DNA of 64,000 nucleotides from CAIYRG01 sp965247505 (GTDB lineage Bacteria; Pseudomonadota; Alphaproteobacteria; Micropepsales; Micropepsaceae). Under the pieces are notes generated by a model. The model was not told where the DNA came from, made no database searches, and saw nothing but the letters and a program-made list of their open reading frames with translations. Both the position numbers and the translations under genes were made by a program. The stretch's first letter is position 1, and each line of letters opens with the position of its first letter. Location of the stretch: positions 2,666,001 through 2,730,000 of the forward strand of contig OZ252020.1 of the NCBI GenBank assembly GCA_965247505.1. Reading direction: 5' to 3'. This document shows, one piece after another, positions 29,019 to 38,214 of the stretch.

Positions 29019-29651
29019 TTATTGCGCGGCTTGCGGGCGATTCCGGAGTGTATCGGCACCTGCGTTCCGAAAAAGAATGAACGCTACATAAGCACACCAT
29101 AAATAGAAGACGAAGAGTGTCCGCTGAATCAGGCCGTAATGGTCAATGATATAAGTCACCTGCACAAAGAGTGGACTTAAATTTAGTAACACCGCGATTA
29201 GCACAAGCAATGCGGCGACGCCGGACACTCGGCGTAGGACGCGCAAGTCAGGTGTGCTCGGCCAAGTAAAAGCCAGCGCCAACGGTGCGAAAAAACCAAG
29301 TAGGCTCGAAAGCCCAAATACGTTGTGCCACGGGTTAGGAGATTCGAAGATTGCGACGCCTAATTCCATTGCTGCGCAGAATCCAAGCAAAACGGCGGTA
29401 AGAAGGGATAGATGTCGCTCGACGGAAAAACGATAAACCCCAAAAGCAAACAGAATGAGAAACCCCGCTACGCTGAGATTCACGACTTTGAAGGTTGCTT
29501 CAAAGGGCGACCCAGTCCTCCCGATTTCGCTAATGGTTTGGGTGATCGGGTCGTAGTTGGGAAGTAACGCTCCCAACACCATTGATGTTCCTATGAAAAC
29601 CGCCGCAGCCATTATTCCAAAGATCAGACAGAAGCGATGCGGTCGCGACAT
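29019..29651 (-). CDS. DUF998 membrane protein
   Basis: 210 residues from ATG 29651, chosen because GAGGGGGA lies 7 bp upstream. Six hydrophobic segments. LLPNYDPITQTISEIGRTGSPFE is the DUF998 signature. Function unknown; distant relatives sense or transport small molecules. Not in an operon. Confidence 0.82.
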   Translation of the reverse strand: MSRPHRFCLIFGIMAAAVFIGTSMVLGALLPNYDPITQTISEIGRTGSPFEATFKVVNLSVAGFLILFAFGVYRFSVERHLSLLTAVLLGFCAAMELGVAIFESPNPWHNVFGLSSLLGFFAPLALAFTWPSTPDLRVLRRVSGVAALLVLIAVLLNLSPLFVQVTYIIDHYGLIQRTLFVFYLWCAYVAFILFRNAGADTLRNRPQAAQ

Positions 29652-29761
29652 CGTTAGGTCCCCCTCGTCGCCATACCAATACGGCGCGCTAAAACGAGAT
29701 TCCAAAGTGCGTCACTACCTGGCGAACGCAAATCTTTGTGCGCGCCTCAATGGGCGCTTCT

Positions 29762-30586
29762 TTACTGCGCGGCCACAACCCGTTCGACAATCTCGATTCG
29801 GGTCCCCCAGGGATCGGTTATGTAAGTGATCCAACCGCCGCTTCTCGATCGGCGCGGCGGTTCGTCGAGCGCGATGCCTTCGGCACTGAGCCTTTCGACA
29901 AAAGCCTCGTGGTCCTCCACATCGAAGCCGATATGGTCGAGAATATGACCGCGCGTCGGCGCCTGCACCGCTTCGTCATCCGCAAAGCGCATCTGCACGC
30001 CCGGCAGATTCACGATCGGTTGGCCGTTGCGCATGGCCGCCTCGCCGCCGAAAATCCGCACATACCATTCCTGCGCGTTGAAAACTTCTGATTGCAGCGT
30101 ACGCAAATGAACATGTTCATGGCGGATCGGCATCGGCTGTGTCGGGTCTTCCAAAACCTCTATGCGCACGCCGTCCGGCGTCTCGACATAGGCTTGGTCC
30201 AGCCGGCCATTGCCGCCCGGGATGACATCGACCCCCGCGGCCCGCCACTCGGCGACACGTAGTTGGACGTTATCGACGATGAAGCCGACATGATTCACGA
30301 CCGTGCCTATCGTACCGCCTTCGGCCTCTTCGTCGCCGAGGGCCAGATTGATAACCACACCGGGAAACTGGACCGCGTCATTGCCTGCGCGCGTGATCAA
30401 TGTTCCGCCCATGGCGAGAAACAGATCCCTGTTGGCTGCGATATCTTTCGAGACAAGGTGCCAATGACCCATGGTCACCCCGGCCTTGTTAAATGGGGCC
30501 GGCTGCGCGGCGGCAAGCCCCGCGCTTAAACAAGATGCGAGCACCAATGCTGCAAACCTAGTATTTTTCACCAACACATTTTTCAC
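29762..30586 (-). CDS. secreted VOC (glyoxalase-fold) protein
   Basis: 274 residues from GTG 30586, where GGGGAGG sits 5 bp upstream and a signal peptide (to LAAAQPA) follows at once; the longer frame adds 26 unlikely residues. Two VOC modules: GHWHLVSKDIAANRDLFLAMGG and NHVGFIVDN, then EHVHLRTL, ILDHIGFDVEDHEAF and ITDPWGTRIEIVE. Conserved His and Glu suggest a metal site. Substrate unknown. Confidence 0.78.
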   Translation of the reverse strand: MKNVLVKNTRFAALVLASCLSAGLAAAQPAPFNKAGVTMGHWHLVSKDIAANRDLFLAMGGTLITRAGNDAVQFPGVVINLALGDEEAEGGTIGTVVNHVGFIVDNVQLRVAEWRAAGVDVIPGGNGRLDQAYVETPDGVRIEVLEDPTQPMPIRHEHVHLRTLQSEVFNAQEWYVRIFGGEAAMRNGQPIVNLPGVQMRFADDEAVQAPTRGHILDHIGFDVEDHEAFVERLSAEGIALDEPPRRSRSGGWITYITDPWGTRIEIVERVVAAQ

Positions 30587-30770
30587 GAATGCCTCCCCTT
30601 CGAGCCCGATTGCCATCCCTAGACGGCGCATGAACGCTATTGGCCCATATTTCAACGCTATCATGGGTTTTCGATTTCAATAAGGGGGAATATGGGCGCT
30701 TAAAGCCCGAGGCGCGGATTTGGCGCTTTAACGCCTTGGCCGCAAAGCCAATCCGTGGGAACATTTGAAG

Positions 30771-30911
30771 ATGCAGTCAGATCAACCCAATAGACGGTTT
30801 CTGGTGGCGCTAATCGAATCCGGCGCTTGGCAATATTGGCTCCTGCGCACGCTTATCCTTTTGGCGTGGCTCTCGCTCGTTATGTTTGCCGTGGATTCTA
30901 CCTATTCCTGA
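30771..30911 (+). CDS. 46-residue single-pass membrane peptide
   Basis: MQSDQPNRRFLVALIESGAWQYWLLRTLILLAWLSLVMFAVDSTYS with a single membrane helix over its second half. Starts at ATG 30771 and ends TGA at 30909-30911. A GAAG lies before the start but the ribosome site is weak. No family recognised. Its codon pattern and helix make it more than a random frame. Confidence 0.4.
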   Translation: MQSDQPNRRFLVALIESGAWQYWLLRTLILLAWLSLVMFAVDSTYS

Positions 30912-31071
30912 TTTAAACCCATCCCTGATCTAAACACGGCATCGGGCAGCGCTCATTTCCGTGGCGATCGAATTTGAGGGGCGCAGAGGATTTGATTGAA
31001 AATTTTGTCCATCATTGCCTTTAACTTGTGCAATTATGAAAAAACAAAAGCTCAAGCGGAGGGTCTCTTCC

Positions 31072-31629
31072 ATGCATAGAAATGCGCTAGCGCTGATCTT
31101 ATTTATTCTTGCCCTATGGCCTTTGAGCGCGGCGGCCCAATGGCAAGAATATATCTATGAGGAAGATGCATTTGCGGTCCAGTTTCCCGTTCCGCCCACA
31201 ACCAGCACCGAGATGTATGAAACATCGATCACCGAAGCGCGGCCGGCGAGCACCCGTTCGGCCGAATTCGAGAACATTCTCTTTAAAGTAAGAGTGATCG
31301 ATATCAGCGATGCGATGGACCAGGCCGTCAATTTTGTCGTCGAAGCGGCCTATGATCTGCAGCGCAGGGGAAATGTCGTCTATCACGATTTTCCGCGGGT
31401 CGGCTTAAGGGGGAACGGGACATTCGGCATCGCCATGGTGGTGGACACTGAAGATGGCCACAGAATCCGCTCGTCTCTTTACTCGGAAAATGAGCGGCTT
31501 TATCTCGTCGATGCGATCGTGCTGCCCGAACGTGGCGATCTCGACCAAGCCTTGCCCTCGCGCTTCGATCAGACGCTGCGCTTAAGACTGGACGCCCAGC
31601 TCAATACTTCCGTCCCAAACTTACCCTGA
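31072..31629 (+). CDS. small secreted protein, paralogue of 26139-26729
   Basis: 185 residues from ATG 31072 (GGAGGG 8 bp upstream). Signal peptide to SAAAQWQ. The mature part (EYIYEEDAFAVQFPVPPTTSTEM...KVRVIDISDAMDQAVNFVVEAA) matches the paralogue in layout and length. No catalytic motif. Placed upstream of the cytochrome-propeller gene but separated by 237 bp. Confidence 0.65.
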   Translation: MHRNALALILFILALWPLSAAAQWQEYIYEEDAFAVQFPVPPTTSTEMYETSITEARPASTRSAEFENILFKVRVIDISDAMDQAVNFVVEAAYDLQRRGNVVYHDFPRVGLRGNGTFGIAMVVDTEDGHRIRSSLYSENERLYLVDAIVLPERGDLDQALPSRFDQTLRLRLDAQLNTSVPNLP

Positions 31630-31866
31630 GAGCGCGCACGGGAGCATAAAAGCCGCCGCCCCCATCCTCGCTACCCAAAGCTTTGCCTGGGCTTTACCCA
31701 AACCCCAAATGATCTGGCCCAGTGATTTGGCCCAGAAGAGCCATTCTCATGACGCGCACAGACGCCGACTGCAGGCTCGCCTTCAAGGGCCAGCCGGGTT
31801 AATGTGACTCTATCCGGGCCATGCGTAATCGGTTCGTTGAAAAATTTCTGGTTAGGGAGAGAAAAA

Positions 31867-33546
31867 ATGCAAATGCGCAAGAAATTGTTCTTTGCAGTCA
31901 CGGTCGGCCTAATGGCCTTCATCCTTCAAGCCGGCGCGCAGCCCACCCCTGCGCTCGCACAAGCCGCCGCCGCGCTCAGCGGGCAGGTGAGCTCGGACGC
32001 GGAAGGCATGATGGAAGGCGTGGTCGTCAGCGCGCGGCGCGACGGCGCGAGCTACACCATCTCCGTCGTCTCCGACGATCAGGGCCGTTACAACTTCCCT
32101 GCCGATCGGCTGGAGCCCGGCAATTATGCGCTTGAAATTCGCGCAGTCGGCTATGAACTCGATGGTTCGATTTCTGCCGATGTCGCAGCGGGCGCCACGG
32201 CCAGCGCCGATTTGGCGCTCAGACCCACAAGAAATCTTTCGGCGCAGCTTACCAATACCGAATGGCTCCTCAGCATTCCCGGCACCCACCGCCAGAAATC
32301 CTTTATGCTGAATTGCACCAGCTGCCATACGATGGAACGGATTTTGAAATCCTCCTATGACGCCGAAGGCTTCCTAACTGTCTTCGATCGCATGGCCAAA
32401 TACTATCCGGGCAGCATGCCGACCAAGCCGCAGCGCCTAAACGGCACCGCCATGCGCATGGGCCGCACGCGCGCCGTCGCCGGCGAGGTCGCCGAATGGC
32501 TCGCCTCGATCAATTTAAGCCAATCCGAAACCCGGTCATATGAGCTTCAGACCTTGCCGCGGCTCACCGGTGATTCGACCAAGGTCATCATCACCGAATA
32601 TGACCTGCCCAGTGATTTGATTCAGCCCCATGACGTGATCATCGATGACGAGGGGACGGTCTGGTACTCCGATTTCGGTCAGATGCTGCTCGGTAAGATG
32701 AACGCCAATACCGGCGCGGTCACGCAATATACGATCCCGACGATCAAACCCGGTTGGCCCACGGGCACGCTCGATCTCGAGGCCGACCGCGACGGCAATA
32801 TCTGGGTCGGCGTGATGTATCAGGCGAACATTGCGCGCTTCGATCCCAAGACCGAGCAATTCGAGCAATGGTCCGTGCCCGCCGAATGGCAGACCGATGG
32901 CTCGCAGACCGGCCATCTTGCGGTGCGCGCCACCCATGTCGACGGCAAGGTGTGGATGAAGAATTCGGACGAGACCAATATCTATCGGATGGATATCGCC
33001 ACCGGCGAATTCGAAGATTTTGGCGTGCAATTCGATCCCACGACGGGGCGCAAGCTCGGCGTGTACGGCCTGCACTCAGATTCCAACAACAATGTCTATC
33101 TCTTGGACTTCTCGTCGAACAATATCGGCAAGATCGACGCCGATACCGGCGAGCTGAGCGTCTATAAGACGCCAAGCGAGGGTTCGCGTCCGCGCCGCGG
33201 CCGGGTCGATGGAAAAGACCGCTTGTGGTTCGCCGAATATGGCACAAACGCCATCGGCGTCTTCGACCCCGACACCGAATCCTTTGCCGAATGGCCGGTA
33301 CCGACGCCATGGAGCGCGCCTTATGATGCGGTTTACGACAACGCAAATAACCAGGCCTGGACCGGCTCGATGTTCACCGACCGCGTTTCGCGTCTAGACG
33401 TCGAAACCGGCGAGTACACCGAATATCCGCTGCCGCGCTCGACCAATATCAGACGCGTCTTTGTGGACGAGCGGACAAGCCCGGGCACGCTGTGGATTGG
33501 CAGTAATCACGGCGCGTCGATCGTAAAAGTCGAGCCGCTGCAATAG
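31867..33546 (+). CDS. secreted carboxypeptidase-regulatory / cytochrome c / Vgb-propeller fusion
   Basis: 559 residues from ATG 31867 (AGGGAGAG upstream). Signal peptide to ALAQAAA. Residues 36-118 form a CarboxypepD_reg-like beta domain (SGQVSSDAEGMMEGVVVSA...NYALEIRAVGYE). C150-T-S-C153-H154 is a c-type heme site with a helical segment after it. From about residue 250 repeats such as VWYSDFGQMLLGKMNANTGAVTQY and LWFAEYGTNAIGVFDPDT build a six-bladed propeller like virginiamycin B lyase. Vgb cleaves streptogramins, but most propellers of this kind in environmental bacteria have no shown lyase role. The heme insertion points to a redox or sensor function. Confidence 0.82.
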   Translation: MQMRKKLFFAVTVGLMAFILQAGAQPTPALAQAAAALSGQVSSDAEGMMEGVVVSARRDGASYTISVVSDDQGRYNFPADRLEPGNYALEIRAVGYELDGSISADVAAGATASADLALRPTRNLSAQLTNTEWLLSIPGTHRQKSFMLNCTSCHTMERILKSSYDAEGFLTVFDRMAKYYPGSMPTKPQRLNGTAMRMGRTRAVAGEVAEWLASINLSQSETRSYELQTLPRLTGDSTKVIITEYDLPSDLIQPHDVIIDDEGTVWYSDFGQMLLGKMNANTGAVTQYTIPTIKPGWPTGTLDLEADRDGNIWVGVMYQANIARFDPKTEQFEQWSVPAEWQTDGSQTGHLAVRATHVDGKVWMKNSDETNIYRMDIATGEFEDFGVQFDPTTGRKLGVYGLHSDSNNNVYLLDFSSNNIGKIDADTGELSVYKTPSEGSRPRRGRVDGKDRLWFAEYGTNAIGVFDPDTESFAEWPVPTPWSAPYDAVYDNANNQAWTGSMFTDRVSRLDVETGEYTEYPLPRSTNIRRVFVDERTSPGTLWIGSNHGASIVKVEPLQ

Positions 33547-34999
33547 CTTAGAGGCGCTACTCGCGTTGGTGCGCGTGGTTTTGGAAGGTCGCGTCGGCGA
33601 AGTTGAGCCCGTCTCGCTGCCTGCGCGAAGAAGGGCTGCTGCCTGCGGGGTAGTGGGTGCGTTGGCGACGGTGATCATGTAATCGCGAAATTGGGCGTAT
33701 GGCGGACAGCGCCTCCGCAATAATATTTGTTCATCCAATTGAATTATATTACTATTTTATATGCTCTTATTAGCTCACCCCCAATTTCGTCCAATAATTA
33801 GTACAAGCTTTTCTGGTATTCTGCGGGACCGCTTAGGAAAATTGGCCCCTGTACGCAGACTTCAATTGTCTGGTGCCGCCGGTGCCACGAATAACGCTCC
33901 CACCCCTCAACGACGGAGCAAGAGTCAGCTACTGGGGCGGCGTATAGAATCGGCCATGCGATATTTACCGCCGGTTATCATGTGGCTTTGTCGCGGTAGC
34001 CGACAGGAGGGTCTCACGCGGCTTCGTGTCGCGCCGTGTCTGACGCGAAGCGAAGCCGCGGGGTGGGTTGCTGTTGACCTATCGCGTCAACCCTGGCCCT
34101 GGTGATTTGTCGCTAGCTCATGATCTGTCCGTTTAGGTATCCTATTGTGACTCGTCCGAGTGATGGGTCACGACACGACGGCGTGCCTTAGCCTCGCGTT
34201 CCGATTGCTCGAAAGCGATGGCCTCTAACGAGGTGGGGGGCCGCCGTATCCGTCACACCGTCACAACCGTTGGTAACCGGGACTTTGCGCGTTTTCGTAT
34301 CCGTCACAGGGTTCAAGTTTGTGACGGATACTGAACCGCTGGAATCGTTGCTAGGCAAGGGTTCTGACGGTGTGACGGATGGAGATGGGGTATCTTATAT
34401 GGAATAGTTCCTCCACACCTTAACGAAGGCACTGTGTTTGCAACCTTTCGCGGTTCTGCCAGATGTGGAGATTCCTTCGGCGCGGATTGTGCTTGGCGCG
34501 CTGCTGAACGGCTTGAGCAAGGTCGTCAACGTTTTGTGCGTGTCGGCGTTCATGAGGTCCGATTCGGTGGCCCAATAGTGAGTCGTCCCAGGCGAAATGC
34601 CCGTCAATTTGGGTTGTCGAGCACTCGGCACGATGACTTGGCAATGACCGGAATGGGACCCGCGCCATTGATGAAGGGGGGGGGTCTCGGATTTCGATCG
34701 GCGGTGGATGAAGTACCTATGTATATCCGCGTCTCAATTTTTTTAGCCTACGCGCGAGGTGTCAATGGCAGCCGAAAATTGCACATCTTTTACAATCAAG
34801 GATCAATCACTTGGAGCTTCCGGTCGCACCCCCAGACGCGGTGTAGGGGACGTGGGACTCGGTGGAGCCGTGAGTAAGCGGATTGGTGCAGCGACCGCCA
34901 AGAGTCTGGCGGCGGCAAACCGCTTATCCACAGAGGGCGGTCGTCGCCGTTCCTGTTTATGTTTTGGCTGACTATCACGCAGCGGCTCTCTTGTAGCTC
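33547..34999. other. 1.45 kb without a convincing gene
   Basis: The open frames here lack protein-like composition, ribosome sites or recognisable motifs. Contents I can point to: a 10-bp inverted repeat CGCGGCTTCG (34017-34026 / 34051-34060) and the nested repeats at 34246-34380. It is the boundary between the ordinary genes and the mobile region. Confidence 0.6.
34246..34380. repeat. nested inverted repeats built on CCGTCACA / TGTGACGG
   Basis: Inner pair: GTATCCGTCACA (34297-34308) and TGTGACGGATAC (34320-34331), perfect, 11-bp spacer. Outer pair: ATCCGTCACACCGTCA (34249-34264) and TGACGGTGTGACGGAT (34365-34380), perfect over 16 bp. A further GTATCCGTCACA starts at 34246. The arrangement looks like iterons or a multi-site operator. 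Confidence 0.8.
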
Positions 35000-35074
35000 C
35001 TATCTGAAGCTGGCCTGCAGCAGGTTCTGATGCTCCCGCATGCGGTAGATGTTGCCGCGGATGTTGACGATGTG
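35000..35074 (-). pseudogene. IstB (IS21-type ATPase) C-terminal scrap
   Basis: Minus-strand reading HIVNIRGNIYRMREHQNLLQ ending in a stop codon at 35000-35002 matches the last residues of IstB proteins. Only about 24 codons remain, joined to an IS110 fragment. Confidence 0.55.
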
Positions 35075-35094
35075 GCAGTTGCGCGCCAGCCTCG

Positions 35095-35390
35095 ACGATC
35101 GCAGCCACGTCGTTACTGTCATTCTTCTGCTGCTTCAGAAATGGCTTGACATAGATCGGCGGGATCAGCTTGCACCTGTGGCCAAGGGTGATGATCTGTC
35201 GGCCCCAATGGTGCGCGCCGCCGCAGTCTTCCATCACAACCAGGCACGGCGGCACTTCGGAGAAGAATAGGAAAAACTTTTCTCGCGAAAGCTTTTTGCC
35301 GAACACCGGCTTGCCTTCCGCCGTTGCCCCATGGAGTTAGAAACTCCTTTTCGATATATCGATACCGACGATAGCAACTTACTCCACGGA
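35095..35390 (-). pseudogene. IS110-family transposase N-terminal remnant with internal stops
   Basis: The minus strand reads VAIVGIDISKRSF-stop-LHGATAEGKP...FFSEVPPCLVVMEDCGG, then GRQIITLGHRCKLIPPIYVKP and QQKNDSNDVAAIVEA, the DEDD-type N-terminal domain of IS110 transposases. There is at least one in-frame stop, and everything after VEA is lost where the IstB scrap begins. Not functional. Confidence 0.75.
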
Positions 35391-35472
35391 CGCCTCCTTC
35401 GTTGATCGAACGCACCACGCGTGCGTTTCTTTCTGGCGCCTATGACGCCGTCAGACGGGTGCGTCCACTCCA

Positions 35473-35563
35473 TCACTTCAGGAACCGCAGTGCTGCCTCG
35501 CGATCCTGACGTTTCGTTGCAAAGACTTCGAGCACTTCGCCTTCGTGATCAAAGGCACGCCAC
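35473..35563 (-). pseudogene. IS6-family transposase fragment cut by IS3-type copy 1
   Basis: The minus strand reads WRAFDHEGEVLEVFATKRQD then REAALRFLK and a stop, the DDE region of IS6-family transposases (WRAVDQDGxVLEVL). It ends exactly where the IS3-type element begins at 35564, so that element probably inserted in this gene; the rest is missing on the far side. Confidence 0.6.
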
Positions 35564-35636
35564 TGTCCGTCATCAAAACAAATGGGACTGTTGAGCGTGT
35601 TTCATAAGGGAGGATCTGGCTCATCTTTGTTTGATG

Positions 35637-36617
35637 TTAAGCCGCTTGGCGTTGATGGTTCAAGCGGCGGTTTTGGGTGGTCAGTTTTTTAATCCTTTTT
35701 CTCTTTTCGATGATGGCGGTGTGGCGTCCAAAGTAGGCGTCGGCTGGAGTTACGTTGCCGATGCTCTCGTGGTAGCGTTGGTTGTTGTAGTGATCGACGA
35801 AGGCGCTGATCTGGTTTTCGAGATCGCCGGGTAGATAATAATTTTCAAGCAGGATCCGGTTCTTCAGCGTTTGATGCCAGCGCTCGATCTTGCCCTGGGT
35901 TTGCGGGTGATACGGTGCGCCCCGAACGTGATCCATACCGTGGTCCTCGAGCCATTCAGCCAGATCGCCGGAGATATAGGACGAGCCGTTGTCGCTGAGC
36001 AGCCTCGGCTTGTGGACGACATTGGCGCGATTGCAGCCTGAGGCTTCTAGCGCCAACTTCAGTGTTGCCGTCACATCGTCCGCCGTCATGTTGGTGCAGA
36101 GCTTCCAAGCAATGATGTAGCGGGAATAGTCGTCCAGGATGGTCGACAGGTAAAACCAGCCCCAGCCGATGACCTTGAGATAGGTGAAGTCGGTCTGCCA
36201 CAGCTGGTTCGGCGCCGTGGTCTTGTCGCGGAACTCATCGGCTGCCTTGATGACCACGAAAGCGGGGCTGGTGATCAGGTCGTGGGCCTTGAGAAGCCGG
36301 TAAACCGAGGCTTCCGAGACAAAGTAGCCCCTGGTGTCCGTAAACCTGACGGCCAGTTCCCGGGGCGACAGTTGCGTCTCCTCCAGGGCAAGATCGATGA
36401 TCTGCCCCCGGACATCATCCGGGATCCGGTTCCACACCCGGCCCGGGCTGCTGTTGCGATCCTCAAGACCGGCGTCGCCAAAGGCCAGAAAGCGATCGTA
36501 CCAGCGATAAAAGGTGGTCTTCGGAATGCCCAGCTTGTCCAAAGTGGACCCGACGCCCAGGTGGGACTGCTCGACCAGGCGGATGATCTCCAGCTTCTCG
36601 GATGCGGGATACCTCAT
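35637..36617 (-). CDS. IS3-type transposase OrfB (copy 1)
   Basis: 326 residues. An N-terminal helix-turn-helix (LGVGSTLDKLGIPKTTFYRWYDRF) is followed by the rve/DDE core: WQTDFTYLKVIGWGWFYLSTILDDYSRYI (first D), LLSDNGSSYIS (second D) and HPQTQGKIERWHQTLKN (E). It catalyses strand transfer of the element. It differs from copy 2 at only a few residues (V/M in RVWNR, S/L in SEASVY, D/G in KAHD, E/V in EDHG). The ATG lies 23 bp beyond the OrfA stop. Confidence 0.88.
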   Translation of the reverse strand: MRYPASEKLEIIRLVEQSHLGVGSTLDKLGIPKTTFYRWYDRFLAFGDAGLEDRNSSPGRVWNRIPDDVRGQIIDLALEETQLSPRELAVRFTDTRGYFVSEASVYRLLKAHDLITSPAFVVIKAADEFRDKTTAPNQLWQTDFTYLKVIGWGWFYLSTILDDYSRYIIAWKLCTNMTADDVTATLKLALEASGCNRANVVHKPRLLSDNGSSYISGDLAEWLEDHGMDHVRGAPYHPQTQGKIERWHQTLKNRILLENYYLPGDLENQISAFVDHYNNQRYHESIGNVTPADAYFGRHTAIIEKRKRIKKLTTQNRRLNHQRQAA

Positions 36618-36639
36618 TCCTCGCCTCCCCCATGCCCGA

Positions 36640-36987
36640 TCATATTTTTTTGAGAAGACGGTTCTCCAGCGAAAGTTCGGCGACCAACTCCTTCAAGTCG
36701 CGCATCTCCTGGCGCAGGCCTTTAACCTCGCCCGAGGTCGCTTGGCGCCCGGTGTCGCCGGCGAGCCGCTTCTTGCCCGCTTCCAAAAACTCTTTCGACC
36801 AGCTGTAATACAGACCCTCAGCGATGCCCTCGCGGCGGCACAAGGCGGCGATGCTCTCCTCGCCGCGCAGGCCCGACACCACGATCCGGATCTTCTCCTC
36901 AGCCGTATACTGCTTGCGTGTCTTGCGCCGAATATCCCGAACCGTTCTCTCCGCCGGGTCGTTCTTGCTCATTGATTTCTGTCTCAT
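36640..36987 (-). CDS. IS3-type transposase OrfA (copy 1), C-terminus altered by a 1-bp loss
   Basis: 115 residues with helix-turn-helix (AEEKIRIVVSGLRGEESIAALCRREGIAEGLYYSW) and a leucine-zipper end (LRQEMRDLKELVAELSLENRLLKK). The adenine run near the end has seven A, where copy 2 has eight. With seven the frame ends at once (KKI-stop); with eight it would run ten residues further to an ATGA overlap with OrfB. So copy 1 has probably lost coupled translation of OrfB. Confidence 0.8.
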   Translation of the reverse strand: MRQKSMSKNDPAERTVRDIRRKTRKQYTAEEKIRIVVSGLRGEESIAALCRREGIAEGLYYSWSKEFLEAGKKRLAGDTGRQATSGEVKGLRQEMRDLKELVAELSLENRLLKKI

Positions 36988-37084
36988 CTTCGTTCCCTTC
37001 GGTCACTACGATGAGCCAGAAATCCTCCGTTATGCAATTACCTCAATTCGTCCCAAAGGCGCTGACGTCAGACACTTGACTGTT

Positions 37085-37804
37085 AAATTGAAAATCACGG
37101 TTGAAATGGCAGTGTGAGGCACTGTTCCAGATAGCCTTTACCTTTTGCTGGACGATATCTTGTTCTTTGAGAGTTGCGCCTTTCCGCAGCTGGCCTTCAC
37201 AATCGCCGTCAAAAGAAAGAGTACATTGATTTTTCGCATCATGTGACCACAGCACGGGATAGGTCGGCGCACTGTTTGGTTTTGACGGAGAGATAGAGAA
37301 CGGTCCTCTGATCCCGCCGGAGGACGTGTCACCGTTAATATCCAAATGGTATGGGCCGACCTCGCCGATAGCAGCCACCGTCGTAACGGGTATTTTGGTC
37401 GCTTCCGCTTTGCTCATAGATGGCAACCAAACCAGCCCTTTATTCGCAATCTGGTAAGCTAACTGCGCGAGAGCGAGGTCGGAAACACGCGCCACATTCC
37501 AACCGCCGGAGTGCGGGAGGGGGGCGTTCATTGCCTGGCCGATCACCTCCGCGCCGAAATGGATGGGTGTGCCGCCCACAGGTCCGTCTTCCAGGCGACG
37601 CAAGCTTTTGTCTTTTATCAGCGGGCGTATTTTCCTAGCGGTGCTAGCGCCGAGCATAGGAAATTGCGGACGCTTGTTCAGGACGACAAAGGTCGCGCGC
37701 TTGCTGCCACTCGTAGATTTCTGCCCAACAACAAGGCATTCGGCCATTCCTGGATCCAGTGCGACAGCCCGCCGTAGCTGGACGACCAGTGCACATCCGC
37801 TCAT
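37085..37804 (-). pseudogene. C-terminal part of an N-6 DNA methylase-like protein
   Basis: The minus strand reads ALDPGMAECLVVGQKST...RATFVVLNKRP, a pattern I associate with the region after the catalytic domain of large adenine DNA methylases, then about 180 residues ending YPVLWSHDAKNQCTLSFDGD...HFNRDFQFNSQ. The N-terminal catalytic part is absent: the fragment meets an IS66 remnant near 37805. Its 3' end is cut by the IS3-type element, which supplies the last ten residues of the open frame. The assignment is moderate; the family was recognised from motif memory, not a search. Confidence 0.5.
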
Positions 37805-37860
37805 CGTAGTCTTGCCGTGCGTCGGGCGAGTGCCGTCACGCTCGTCGCCGGCCTCTAGGA

Positions 37861-38193
37861 GTGGATGCGCACGGAACGCCGGCCTGTCCGCGCCATGGCT
37901 TCGCCAACTTCCTCGACGACGATCGTATCCGCCTCTCGAACATTGCTGCTAAGCGCCCGCTCCGGGGGATTGTTCTTGGAAGTCGGCCCTGGCTGTTAGC
38001 CGGCTCTGATCGCGGCGGCATCCGCGCCGCAACCATCTACACTGTGATCGGCACCGCCCTACTTAACAATATCGACCCGCAGGCCTGGCTCGCCAACGTT
38101 CTTGCCGCGGTCGCCGACACGTCCCAGACTTGCCTGCAGACTCTTCTACCCTGGCATTGGGAAGACGAACGGCGGACCAATCTCGCCGCATAA
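37861..38193 (+). pseudogene. IS66-family transposase (TnpC) C-terminal fragment
   Basis: Residues FANFLDDDRIRLSNIAAKRP...WLLAGSDRGGIRAATIYTVIGTALLNNIDPQAWLANVLA match the closing region of IS66 TnpC (SDRGGERAAAIYTLIGTAKLN, DPQAWLADVLARIADHP). The N-terminal two thirds are missing. Confidence 0.75.
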
Positions 38194-38214
38194 CCTGCGG
38201 TCCTCTTCAGAGGG

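Larger units (their letters stand above)
35564..37074 (-). mobile_element. IS3-type element, copy 1 (1511 bp)
   Basis: Boundaries come from comparison with the inverted copy at 40222-41733: both share one end starting TGTCTGACGTCAG and the other starting TGTCCGTCATC. Two genes, orfA and orfB, on the minus strand. The 3' end lies in an IS6 fragment and the 5' end in a DNA-methylase fragment; I see no target duplication, so a flank has been deleted or rearranged. Confidence 0.8.

Noticed and set aside
33594..33738. Minus-strand frame beginning MDEQILLRRR
   Set aside because: Extends into the antisense strand of the propeller gene and has no ribosome site.
33960..34120. tRNA gene as integration target near the start of the mobile region
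   Set aside because: The CGCGGCTTCG inverted repeat has a 24-nt loop and no cloverleaf; no tRNA was recognised in the window.
34434..34877. 147-codon frame in the gene-poor border
   Set aside because: Composition resembles random GC-rich sequence, no ribosome site, no motif on either strand.
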